A stretch of 64,000 nucleotides of DNA, taken from NCBI GenBank assembly GCA_943359555.1, contig CALRHW010000001.1:4727-68726 (forward strand), given 5' to 3'. The notes under the pieces were generated by a model. It ran no database searches and was not told the DNA's origin. It was given only the letters and a program-made list of their open reading frames with translations. Made by a program: the position numbers and the translations under genes. Source of the stretch: Parcubacteria group bacterium (lineage in GTDB: Bacteria > Patescibacteriota > Minisyncoccia > Phycocordibacterales > CALRHW01). Below, in pieces: positions 16,959 to 24,446 of this stretch (the stretch's first letter is position 1; each line of letters begins with the position of its first letter).

Positions 16959-18980
16959 TTAGATTATAGCACGCTTTGTGAGTTCTAAAAGCTCGTCGCG
17001 GAGGATTGCGGCTGTTTCAAAATCTAAAACTTTCACAGCGTCATTCATTTGTCGCTCTTTGGCTTTAATGAGTTTTTTGGGGTCTTTTTCAAATGATTTT
17101 TTGTCTAACTCAAGTAGAGTAGCGACGGTTTTTTGATGTTCACTACGAAGCTGTTCGGTAATATCTGCAATTTTTTTGATAATCGTCTTTGGAGTAATGC
17201 CGTGCTTTTTATTGTAAGCGATCTGAATTGCACGCCTACGATTGGTTTCACTGATAGCGTATTCCATTGCTTGCGTAAAAAAATCTGCATAAAGAACGAC
17301 TCTGCCGTCTACGTTGCGCGCGGCACGACCTATGATCTGAATCAAAGATGTCTCGCTTCGCAGAAATCCGGCTTTGTCTGCATCTAAAATTCCTATAAAA
17401 GAAACCTCTGGTAAATCTAAACCTTCCCGAAGTAAATTTACCCCAACCAAAACATCAAATTTCCCCCTTCTAAACTCGGTTAAAATTTCTATCCGCTCAA
17501 GAGTTTTTATGTCGCTGTGAAGATATTGCGCCTTTATTCCCTTTTCTTTTAAATATTCGCTCAAATCTTCCGCCATTTTTTTAGTAAGAGTTGTGGCAAT
17601 CGCACGCTGACCTACTTTTATAACTTTTTCTGCATTAGAAATAAAATCAAAAATCTGACCCTTGTATTTTCCTTTTTCTATTATTGGATGCACTTCTACT
17701 ACTGGATCTATAAGTCCTGTGGGACGAATAACTTGCTCCACCACTTTTTTACTATTTTCTTTTTCGTAAACACTCGGTGTTGCTGATGTAAAAATCATTT
17801 GACCGACACGTTCCTCAAATTCATTAAATTGAAGTGGACGATTGTCTTTTGCAGAAGGTAAACGGAAACCGTGCTCCACGAGTGTTTCTTTTCTTGATCT
17901 GTCACCAGCATACATTCCGCGTATCTGCGGAATCGTCACGTGCGATTCATCAATAACAGTCAGAAAATCTGGCGTGCCATCGGCTTTGTGAGGAAAATAT
18001 GACAGCAAGGTTTCTGGCGGCTCGCCTTCTGTCTTTCCTGCAAAATGTCTTGAATAATTTTCGATCCCGTTGCAATACCCTATTTCGCGGATCATTGCGA
18101 GGTCATAAGAAGTGCGACGTTTTAAACGCTCCACTTCTAAAATCTTGCCGTCTTTTTTCAGCTCAGCCAAACGCAAATCAAGCTCTGCTTTTATCGCATT
18201 AAAGGCGCGTTTTATTTGTGGCTCTTCAGTCACGAAATGTTTTGCTGGAAAAAGAAAAAAATTGCCCACTGTTTCTATGATTGTGCGTGAAATCGCATCT
18301 ATTTTTTGAATTAAAGAAATCACCCCGCCATCAAAATCAATTTTATAAATGACTTTTTCAGAAACAGGCATTACTTCTATAGAATTTCCAATCGCCCGAA
18401 ACTGCGCTGGTTTTAAATCTGCAGTCGTTCGTTCAAAATGGATTTCAATAAGTTTTCTCATGAAATCTGCGCGAGAAATTTTTCCGCCGACCACTACTTT
18501 CATATTTACTTTTTCATATTCCACAGGACTTCCTAAATTGTAAATACAAGATACCGATGCGACGATGATGACATCTTTGCGCGTGAGCAATGCCTGAGTA
18601 GAGGCGTGACGAAGCCTGTCTATTTCCTCATTTATCATTGCTTCCTTCTCTATATATGTATCCGTCACTGGCATATATGCTTCTGGCTGATAATAGTCGT
18701 AATAAGAAACAAAATAATGCACAGCATTTTCTGGGAAAAATTCTTTGTATTCTTGAGCAAGCTGGGCGGCAAGCGTTTTATTGTGCGCAATCACGAGTGT
18801 GGCTTTACCTGTCTGAGCAATAACATTTGCCATTGTAAATGTTTTTCCAGAACCCGTAACACCTAAAAGTGTTTGATTTTTTAGGCCGTCTTTTACTCCA
18901 GCGATGAGTTCGAAAATAGCTTTTGGCTGATCACCCGCTGGTGCAAATTCGCTTTTCAATTTAAATAGTGGTTTTTTCAT
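16959..18980 (-). CDS. uvrB: Excinuclease ABC subunit B
   Basis: The 673-aa helicase-like repair protein has Walker A GVTGSGKTFTMANVI, the beta-hairpin region with YYDYYQPEAYMP, DEAD-like TVIDESHVTIPQIRGMYAGD, motif VI IGRAARNVDGRV and the C-terminal UVR domain (KLIKAKERQMNDAVKVLDFE) that binds UvrC. It verifies damage and holds the pre-incision complex. The ATG at 18980 (MKKPLFKLKSEF) fits the family start; the longer frame to 19025 lies in tgt. It overlaps tgt by 20 nt, so it is probably cotranscribed with tgt and the FKBP gene rather than with uvrAC. Confidence 0.95.
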   Translation of the reverse strand: MKKPLFKLKSEFAPAGDQPKAIFELIAGVKDGLKNQTLLGVTGSGKTFTMANVIAQTGKATLVIAHNKTLAAQLAQEYKEFFPENAVHYFVSYYDYYQPEAYMPVTDTYIEKEAMINEEIDRLRHASTQALLTRKDVIIVASVSCIYNLGSPVEYEKVNMKVVVGGKISRADFMRKLIEIHFERTTADLKPAQFRAIGNSIEVMPVSEKVIYKIDFDGGVISLIQKIDAISRTIIETVGNFFLFPAKHFVTEEPQIKRAFNAIKAELDLRLAELKKDGKILEVERLKRRTSYDLAMIREIGYCNGIENYSRHFAGKTEGEPPETLLSYFPHKADGTPDFLTVIDESHVTIPQIRGMYAGDRSRKETLVEHGFRLPSAKDNRPLQFNEFEERVGQMIFTSATPSVYEKENSKKVVEQVIRPTGLIDPVVEVHPIIEKGKYKGQIFDFISNAEKVIKVGQRAIATTLTKKMAEDLSEYLKEKGIKAQYLHSDIKTLERIEILTEFRRGKFDVLVGVNLLREGLDLPEVSFIGILDADKAGFLRSETSLIQIIGRAARNVDGRVVLYADFFTQAMEYAISETNRRRAIQIAYNKKHGITPKTIIKKIADITEQLRSEHQKTVATLLELDKKSFEKDPKKLIKAKERQMNDAVKVLDFETAAILRDELLELTKRAII
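16963..16971 (-). promoter_or_regulatory. Extended -10 inside the 3' end of uvrB, driving the histidine kinase
   Basis: TGC TATAAT on the minus strand lies within the last codons of uvrB and 28 nt before the kinase ATG, giving a leader of about 20 nt. Confidence 0.45.
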
Positions 18981-20181
18981 TGTATTTATCCAAAAACGCT
19001 TTCTTAAACTCTGCAAAACCGCCATCTAAAATCGCAAGTCGCATACTATGCACAAGGTTGATTATAAAATACAAATTGTGAATTGACGAGAGAGTCCCGG
19101 CGAGCATTTCTTTTGCCCTAAAAAGATGTGACAAATAAGCTTTCGTATAATTTTTGCAAGTGTAGCAAGCACACCCTTCGTCAATCGCGGTAAAATCGTC
19201 TACAAATTTTGCATTCATCAAATTTAATTTTCCGATTTTTGTATACAAAGTTCCGTTGCGTGCGGCGCGCGTAGGAGCGACGCAATCAAAAAGATCTACG
19301 CCATTTTCTACTCCCGCAAATAAATCTTCAGGCTCGCCTATTCCGAGCAAGTGACGCGGTTTATCTTCTGGCAAAATTGCATTTACCCACGCAACAGCAG
19401 TCGTCATATCTTCTTTTGCAAATGAACCCCCGATTCCATAACCATCAAAATCCATATCACGCAAAACTTCTGCACTTTCTTTTCGTAAATTTTCAAAGCG
19501 CCCACCTTGCACTATTCCAAAAAGCGCCTGTCGAGACGAATTTTCTTTTGACTTATGATGTGCGAGACTTCTTTTTGCCCAACGATGTGTGCGGTCTAGA
19601 GCCTCACGCTGATAATGTATTGGCTCCATCGGCGACGTACATTCATCAAATGCAAAAATAATATCTGCACCGAGATTGTGTTGAATATCTATAGATTTTT
19701 CTGGAGTAATGTAATACGAAGTGCCATCTAAATGTGACTTAAAAGTAACACCGTCAGAATCTATCGTCGCAATTTTAGGATTATCTGGATCATTGGTGGC
19801 TTCAGAAAGTAAAAGTTGAGGGTCTGTTTCTTTTGTAATCTTACTTATATCTTTTCCATAAGCGGCGCCGAGCGAAAATACTTGGAAACCGCCAGAGTCG
19901 GTCATCATAGGTCCTTGCCAATTCATAAAAGAATGCAAACCGCCAGCGCGGGCAACTATTTCATCTCCCGGCTGGAGAAAAAGATGATAAGTATTTGCAA
20001 GCACGACTTGCGCCCCAACACCCGTGAGCATTTCTGGAGTCATTGCTTTTACCGTCGCTTTTGTTCCCACAGCAGCAAACGCAGGCGTTTCAATAGTGCC
20101 GTGCGGAGTTTCTAGAAGCCCCGCTCTTCCGAGAGTGCCGTCTAGTTTTTTTTGAATTGTAAAAGTTATTGGGTTGCTCAA
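18961..20181 (-). CDS. tgt: Queuine/preQ1 tRNA-guanine transglycosylase
   Basis: The 406-aa TIM-barrel enzyme has ATVKAMTPEML, the nucleophile region MTDSGGFQVFSL, GIVQGGRFENLRKESAE, the second Asp in GVDLFDCVAPTRAARNG, and zinc ligands in CACYTCKNYTKAYLSHLF. It exchanges G34 for preQ1 in tRNAs with GUN anticodons. The start is TTG, one base after the FKBP stop, with GGGAG about 10 nt upstream, so translation is coupled. No other queuosine-pathway gene is in the window, so the base or its precursor may be scavenged. Confidence 0.93.
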   Translation of the reverse strand: MSNPITFTIQKKLDGTLGRAGLLETPHGTIETPAFAAVGTKATVKAMTPEMLTGVGAQVVLANTYHLFLQPGDEIVARAGGLHSFMNWQGPMMTDSGGFQVFSLGAAYGKDISKITKETDPQLLLSEATNDPDNPKIATIDSDGVTFKSHLDGTSYYITPEKSIDIQHNLGADIIFAFDECTSPMEPIHYQREALDRTHRWAKRSLAHHKSKENSSRQALFGIVQGGRFENLRKESAEVLRDMDFDGYGIGGSFAKEDMTTAVAWVNAILPEDKPRHLLGIGEPEDLFAGVENGVDLFDCVAPTRAARNGTLYTKIGKLNLMNAKFVDDFTAIDEGCACYTCKNYTKAYLSHLFRAKEMLAGTLSSIHNLYFIINLVHSMRLAILDGGFAEFKKAFLDKYNEKTTI

Positions 20182-20182
20182 C

Positions 20183-20695
20183 TTATTTTACTCCCAAAAG
20201 CTCAACATCAAATACAAGTGTCGCGTTTTCAGGAATTATTACTGTGCCGTCTGGAGCTTTTATTCCATCTGGACCATAAGCCATATCTGGAGCAATGATG
20301 AGCCGTCGTTTTCCACCCACTTTCATTCCTTCAATTCCTTTATCCCAACCTTTTATCACCATTCCTGCTCCAAGTGTAAATGTAAAAGGTGCTCTTCCCA
20401 CAGAACTGTCAAACACCGTGCCGTCTTGAAGCATTCCTGTATAATTTGCAGTGATTGATTTTCCATTTACCGCCATTTCTCCTTCGCCCGCCAAAGTATC
20501 TTGCACAACCAAAGAATTATTTACTCCTGCACCATTTGTGTTTTCGTCTGTCATTATATTTTTATTATTATTTAACTTATCGCTAGGACTCTTATTAAAT
20601 GAAAACATGGACATACTACTTGAAGCAAAAAACCAACTAACAATAACTATCGTAAGCACAACTCCCACCCATTGATTTAAAGAAAGTTTCTTCAT
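20183..20695 (-). CDS. FKBP-type peptidyl-prolyl isomerase, membrane-anchored
   Basis: The 170-aa protein has a short N-terminus, one membrane segment (about residues 10-25), a low-complexity Ser/Asn linker and a C-terminal FKBP domain (about 65-170). The core shows GTVFDSSVGRAPFTFTLGAG, VIKGWDKGIEGMKVGGKRRL and the ending VIIPENATLVFDVELLG. It would speed proline isomerisation in proteins folding outside the membrane. The ATG at 20695 is preferred to 20770 because a TATTAT -10 lies 6 nt before it and the longer frame overlaps the divergent promoter. It is first gene of FKBP-tgt-uvrB. Confidence 0.88.
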   Translation of the reverse strand: MKKLSLNQWVGVVLTIVIVSWFFASSSMSMFSFNKSPSDKLNNNKNIMTDENTNGAGVNNSLVVQDTLAGEGEMAVNGKSITANYTGMLQDGTVFDSSVGRAPFTFTLGAGMVIKGWDKGIEGMKVGGKRRLIIAPDMAYGPDGIKAPDGTVIIPENATLVFDVELLGVK

Positions 20696-20701
20696 TGTGA
20701 T

Positions 20702-20707
20702 ATAATA
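20702..20707 (-). promoter_or_regulatory. -10 element of the FKBP-tgt-uvrB operon
   Basis: TATTAT on the minus strand ends 6 nt before the FKBP ATG. It shares the 64-nt divergent region with the LOG-family gene. Confidence 0.45.
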
Positions 20708-20731
20708 AATAATAAATAGTAACAATATTAG

Positions 20732-20737
20732 TATAAT
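20732..20737 (+). promoter_or_regulatory. -10 element of the LOG-family operon
   Basis: TATAAT lies 22 nt before the ATG at 20760, giving a short leader of about 15 nt. Confidence 0.45.
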
Positions 20738-20759
20738 ATTTAGTAAACTATATGTAAAC

Positions 20760-21458
20760 ATGAAAGACACATCTCATTTTTCCAAAAAAACACTTCCAGA
20801 AAAGCCAATGGCCTTGAGGGATCTGGCAGAATTGGGCGCAGAAAGAGTTGCTCGTATCTCTCAGGAACTAACCTCAGGTTTTAATTTCCTTACAAAATAC
20901 GATAGATCAGTAACTTTTTTTGGTTCAGCGCGTTTTGCTGAAGGACATCCTTATTATGAAAAAGCACGAGGATTGGCGGGAAAAATAGTCCGCGAGCTGG
21001 GATATTCTGTACTCACTGGTGGCGGTCCAGGAATAATGGGTGCTGCAAATCAAGGGGCGTTTGAAGCTGGTGGAAACTCTTTAGGAATCACCATCAAATT
21101 ACCAGCCGAACAAAAAACAAATATTTTTTTGACTGATCATTTGGGTTTATATTACTTCTTTACAAGAAAAGTGTGCTTGTCTTTTTCAGCCGAAGCTTTC
21201 GTTTTTTTTCCGGGCGGGTTTGGAACCCTTGATGAATTTTTTGAGATTATTACACTCGTGCAGACAAAAAAAATAAAAAATGTGCCTATTATTTTGGTCG
21301 GCGTTGAATACTGGAAGGGGCTAGAGGAGTTTATTATTCGTCATCTTCTAGATATTGGAACCGTGGATAATTCTGACTTAAATCTATATATAATGTCAGA
21401 TGATGAAAATGAGATTTTAGAAATTATAAAAAACGCGCCGATAAGAAACGAAGACTAA
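20760..21458 (+). CDS. LOG-family protein (TIGR00730-type nucleotide phosphoribohydrolase)
   Basis: The 232-aa Rossmann-fold protein has the family motifs GGGPGIMGAANQGAFEAGG and PGGFGTLDEFFE. LOG proteins hydrolyse nucleoside 5'-monophosphates (in plants, cytokinin ribotides) to base and ribose-5-phosphate. In bacteria the substrate is usually AMP or unknown. It begins an operon with the pterin dehydratase gene, 14 nt downstream. Confidence 0.88.
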   Translation: MKDTSHFSKKTLPEKPMALRDLAELGAERVARISQELTSGFNFLTKYDRSVTFFGSARFAEGHPYYEKARGLAGKIVRELGYSVLTGGGPGIMGAANQGAFEAGGNSLGITIKLPAEQKTNIFLTDHLGLYYFFTRKVCLSFSAEAFVFFPGGFGTLDEFFEIITLVQTKKIKNVPIILVGVEYWKGLEEFIIRHLLDIGTVDNSDLNLYIMSDDENEILEIIKNAPIRNED

Positions 21459-21472
21459 TAGCGCGAAAAAAT

Positions 21473-21814
21473 ATGGAAGAAAACTTAGCAAAAAAGAAAT
21501 GTAAGCCATGCGAGGATAAGGCAGGCGCGCTCGCTCACGGCGAACTCACAGATTTAAAAGAAAAAATAAATCAGTGGAACTTGGTTGAGGATACACATCT
21601 AGAAAAGACTTTAAAATTTAAAGATTTTAGCGAGGCTTTGGTTTTTGTAAACAAAGTTGGAGAAATTGCAGAAAAAGAAAATCATCATCCAGATATAAAA
21701 ATCCACAGTTGGAATAAAGTGACTTTAACTCTTTCAACACATTCTATCGGCGGACTTTCTGAAAACGATTTTATTCTTGCCAGCAAAATTGATGAACTAA
21801 ACAGAGTAGACTAA
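21473..21814 (+). CDS. Pterin-4a-carbinolamine dehydratase (PCD/DCoH family)
   Basis: The 113-aa protein has the PCD motif EKENHHPDIKIHSWNKVTLT and, further on, THSIGGLSENDF with the conserved Asp. The Cys pair at the N-terminus (KKCKPCEDK) is common in bacterial members. The enzyme dehydrates 4a-hydroxytetrahydrobiopterin. No aromatic amino-acid hydroxylase is in the window, and bacterial copies often support molybdopterin or folate chemistry. Its role here is unclear. Confidence 0.88.
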   Translation: MEENLAKKKCKPCEDKAGALAHGELTDLKEKINQWNLVEDTHLEKTLKFKDFSEALVFVNKVGEIAEKENHHPDIKIHSWNKVTLTLSTHSIGGLSENDFILASKIDELNRVD

Positions 21815-21829
21815 TTACGCCATTTAATC

Positions 21830-21838
21830 TGATATAAT
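21830..21838 (+). promoter_or_regulatory. Extended -10 promoter of the DoxX/DUF417-like gene
   Basis: TGA TATAAT ends 6 nt before the ATG at 21845, a textbook leaderless arrangement in this window. Confidence 0.6.
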
Positions 21839-21844
21839 ATATTT

Positions 21845-22291
21845 ATGATATATGACATTGATGTTGCGATAATAAATTTTCTTCGAAAAATAGCGATACC
21901 TGTGAGTCGCTTTGCGATTTTTGTGATATTTTTTTGGTTTGGTTTACTAAAAGTTATTGGCTTTAGTCCAGCCGAGGGTTTGGTGGAAAATTTATTGCAA
22001 ACAACAATGCCTTTCATAGAGCCTGCAACGTTTATGATCTATTTTGGACTTTTTGAAATGCTTATTGGAGTAATGTTTATTGTAAAAGGCCTTGAACGCG
22101 AAGTAATTCCCCTACTCGCTTTGCATATGTTTACAACTTTTATGCCTTTATTTCTTCTGCCCTCTATCATGTGGACTCAAGCTTTTGTGCCGACACTTGA
22201 AGGTCAATATATAATTAAAAACCTAGTGATTATTGCGACAGCAATAGGTATCGCGGCGCATTTGCGTCCGATGAAACAGAGAATTAATTAA
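21845..22291 (+). CDS. DoxX/DUF417-like four-helix membrane protein
   Basis: The 148-aa protein has four predicted membrane helices. The first half, VSRFAIFVIFFWFGLLKVIG, followed by an acidic FSPAEGL segment, resembles the DoxX/DUF417 (YkgB) superfamily. These proteins are linked to redox or quinone-associated membrane functions, often of unknown activity. The convergent NDH-2 gene lies 24 nt away, which hints at a respiratory or redox context, but this is only proximity. Confidence 0.65.
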   Translation: MIYDIDVAIINFLRKIAIPVSRFAIFVIFFWFGLLKVIGFSPAEGLVENLLQTTMPFIEPATFMIYFGLFEMLIGVMFIVKGLEREVIPLLALHMFTTFMPLFLLPSIMWTQAFVPTLEGQYIIKNLVIIATAIGIAAHLRPMKQRIN

Positions 22292-22315
22292 AAACAGGAA
22301 AATTATTTAATAAAG

Positions 22316-23560
22316 CTAAGCTTTCGTAATATCTCTAGGAGAAAACATATTCACTGTCCAATCAATAATAATTTTTATTCTGTTTGTCCAAGAAGCAAAA
22401 TTGGCAAGGTAAACTGTACGCCACAACCACCACGCAAACACTCCGCTCCAAGTAATTCCGGCTATTTCCCCCACAGCCTTCCATGAGCCGAGCGAAACAA
22501 GACTTCCTTTAGATATATATCTAAATTTACTAAGTTTTTTCTCGTATATAGACGCTGAAATATTTTTTCCTGTGGCTTTTCCTTGTCTTGCTGCGACCTG
22601 TGCGAGCATTGGCAGTGACTTTCCGTCTTTTGTTATAAAAGCTGAAATGTCACCTAGTGCAAAAACGTGTTTAAAATTTTTAACGCGTAAAAATTCATCT
22701 GTAATGATTCTACCCGCTTTATCTTTTTCAACTTCTGGTAAAATTTCTATTGGAATCGGTTTTACTCCAGCAACCCACACAGTATTGAAAACATCTACAC
22801 TTGAACCGTCGGTAAAAGTGATTTTTTCTTTTGAAACATTTGTGACCATTTTATCCAAAAGTACTTTTATCCCTTTTTCGCGTAAAACTTTTAAAGATTC
22901 CTGCCTGATACCCGAGCTAAACATCGACAAAAGTTCTTTTCCACTGTTTATAAGATAAAGTGAAACGTCCCCCGCACAAATGTGCCCTTTATAATATTTT
23001 CTAAAAGTATCAAAAAAGAAATCAGCCATTTCAGCAGCAAGCTCCACTCCAGTCGGACCTCCACCAATAATAGCAAAACTAAGCATCTTTTTACGTTCTT
23101 CTTCAAATGGAACAGTAGACGCTTCTTCAAAAAGTGAAATAAAATGATTGCGGAGTTTTATTGCATCAGCTAAATCTTTTAGAACAAAAGAGTTTTCTTG
23201 TGCACCAGCGACATCGCAAAAATTGGTCGTCGCGCCAAGCCCAATAACAAGATAATCAAACTCCACTCGCCCTTTATCTGTAAAAACTATTTTTTTTTCT
23301 AAATCTACTTTTCCTACTTCAGCAACTATTAAATCAGCAGGAGTTTTGTAAATAATGTTTCGCACAGATTCCACCACATGTCGCGGACCGAGGCCCCCAG
23401 TCGCCACCTCATGGAGCATTGGCGTAAAAAGAAAATAGTTGGTTTTGTTTATAAAAATAATTTCCACGTCTTTCTCGTGAACTCTTTTAATAAGTGAGAG
23501 GTAAGTGTTGATACCAGCAAAACCCGCACCCAAAATAACTATTCTCTGTTTCTTCTTCAT
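22316..23560 (-). CDS. Type II NADH dehydrogenase (NDH-2-like FAD/NAD oxidoreductase)
   Basis: The 414-aa flavoprotein has two Rossmann motifs, IVILGAGFAGINTYLSL for FAD and FAIIGGGPTGVELAAEMADF for NADH, plus FALGDISAFI near the end. The C-terminal stretch with WRTVYLANFASW is amphipathic and would attach it to the membrane. NDH-2 oxidises NADH and passes electrons to quinone without pumping protons. In a cell with little respiration it may mainly regenerate NAD+. No complex III or terminal oxidase gene is in the window. Confidence 0.9.
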   Translation of the reverse strand: MKKKQRIVILGAGFAGINTYLSLIKRVHEKDVEIIFINKTNYFLFTPMLHEVATGGLGPRHVVESVRNIIYKTPADLIVAEVGKVDLEKKIVFTDKGRVEFDYLVIGLGATTNFCDVAGAQENSFVLKDLADAIKLRNHFISLFEEASTVPFEEERKKMLSFAIIGGGPTGVELAAEMADFFFDTFRKYYKGHICAGDVSLYLINSGKELLSMFSSGIRQESLKVLREKGIKVLLDKMVTNVSKEKITFTDGSSVDVFNTVWVAGVKPIPIEILPEVEKDKAGRIITDEFLRVKNFKHVFALGDISAFITKDGKSLPMLAQVAARQGKATGKNISASIYEKKLSKFRYISKGSLVSLGSWKAVGEIAGITWSGVFAWWLWRTVYLANFASWTNRIKIIIDWTVNMFSPRDITKA

Positions 23561-23568
23561 AATATAGT

Positions 23569-24009
23569 TTATTGTAACAGAAATTTAAGAACGCGGAAGT
23601 TTGTGGGATCTATTTCTACTTGTAAGTCTGTCTCGGCGTTTTGAAAGGTAGTGCTTGTGTAAAGAGTAATTGTTTCGCTAAAATGTATGATGTCTTTTAT
23701 AAAACACTCACTCTGAGATAAGCTGTTTCCATCATGCATCGTAATTGTTTCATTGCCTTCATAATTTACGTTTTCAGATATTTTTAGGCGGGCAATTTCC
23801 GTGCATGAAAAAGCAAATCTTTCACTTATTGTTTTTCTTTCGTGATCAAGTATTGCTAATCTTGCATAAAACCCAGCTTTACTTTGATCCAACAGACTCA
23901 TCATAAGCGTCATGGAAATAATAACCGAAGAAACGATTGTTATGTATCCTTTTTGCTTTTTTTCGTTGCGACTATTTGTGTTTTTTTGTAGTAATTTTAT
24001 TTTAACCAT
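23569..24009 (-). CDS. PilX-like minor pilin-type protein
   Basis: The 146-aa protein has a basic, Lys/Asn-rich leader, then KGYITIVSSVIISMTLMMSL, a single hydrophobic helix starting after a Gly as in class III prepilins. It lacks the usual Glu at position +5. The remainder is a soluble domain with two Cys (SCTEI and SECFI). It is the last gene of the pilus operon and overlaps the upstream pilin gene by 13 nt. PilX-type proteins sit in the minor-pilin tip complex. Confidence 0.6.
   Translation of the reverse strand: MVKIKLLQKNTNSRNEKKQKGYITIVSSVIISMTLMMSLLDQSKAGFYARLAILDHERKTISERFAFSCTEIARLKISENVNYEGNETITMHDGNSLSQSECFIKDIIHFSETITLYTSTTFQNAETDLQVEIDPTNFRVLKFLLQ
23571..23579 (-). promoter_or_regulatory. 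Extended -10 promoter of NDH-2
   Basis: TGT TACAAT on the minus strand ends 10 nt before the ATG at 23560 and overlaps the stop codon of the upstream pilus-cluster gene. Confidence 0.45.
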
Positions 24010-24446
24010 ATTATTTTTTTAAACTTCATATTATTAATTAAAAAACTAAAATAAATACTGTGCATAGCATTTTTCTCTATTACCCGTGTAAACTCTAGAT
24101 TTTCTACAACCACATCAATAGTTGTAAGTGCCTGTGGTATTGATGTGTTTTTATCTGTCACAAGCCAAAGACGACTGTTTTTTAAATAAATTTCAAAATT
24201 TAAAATGTCGTCTTGAGAAAGATCTTGTGTAAGCGGTGCCATTTTTTGTAAGACAAAATTTCCCTCCACTAGTGCATTTACATATTTGAAAAACCATTTG
24301 TTTCCATCTATTAGCTGAAATGTTGAAACCATAACTCCCGTTAGAAGAAGTGATGAAAGCCCGATATAAATAATTACCTCTATTAGGGTGAAGCCTTGCG
24401 CCCGCGCGTACGCGCGGGCGCCCCCTTTCTTTTTTATATTTTTCAT
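23997..24446 (-). CDS. Type IV prepilin with palindrome-encoded leader peptide
   Basis: The 149-aa protein has the class III prepilin signature ARAQG/FTLIEVIIYIGLSSLL: cleavage after Gly 18, Phe +1 and Glu +5. The body is a beta-type pilin domain without Cys. The leader residues GARAYARA (9-16) are encoded by a perfect 24-bp GC palindrome. The start ATG overlaps the previous stop (ATGA). It is probably a minor pilin of the PilW/GspJ kind, by position and size. Confidence 0.8.
   Translation of the reverse strand: MKNIKKKGGARAYARAQGFTLIEVIIYIGLSSLLLTGVMVSTFQLIDGNKWFFKYVNALVEGNFVLQKMAPLTQDLSQDDILNFEIYLKNSRLWLVTDKNTSIPQALTTIDVVVENLEFTRVIEKNAMHSIYFSFLINNMKFKKIIWLK
24398..24421. repeat. Perfect 24-bp GC-rich palindrome inside the pilin leader
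   Basis: GCGCCCGCGCGT followed by its exact reverse complement; 22 of 24 bases are G or C in a region that is otherwise very AT-rich. It lies at nt 26-49 of the pilin coding sequence and would form a very stable hairpin in the mRNA next to the start codon. Confidence 0.9.
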
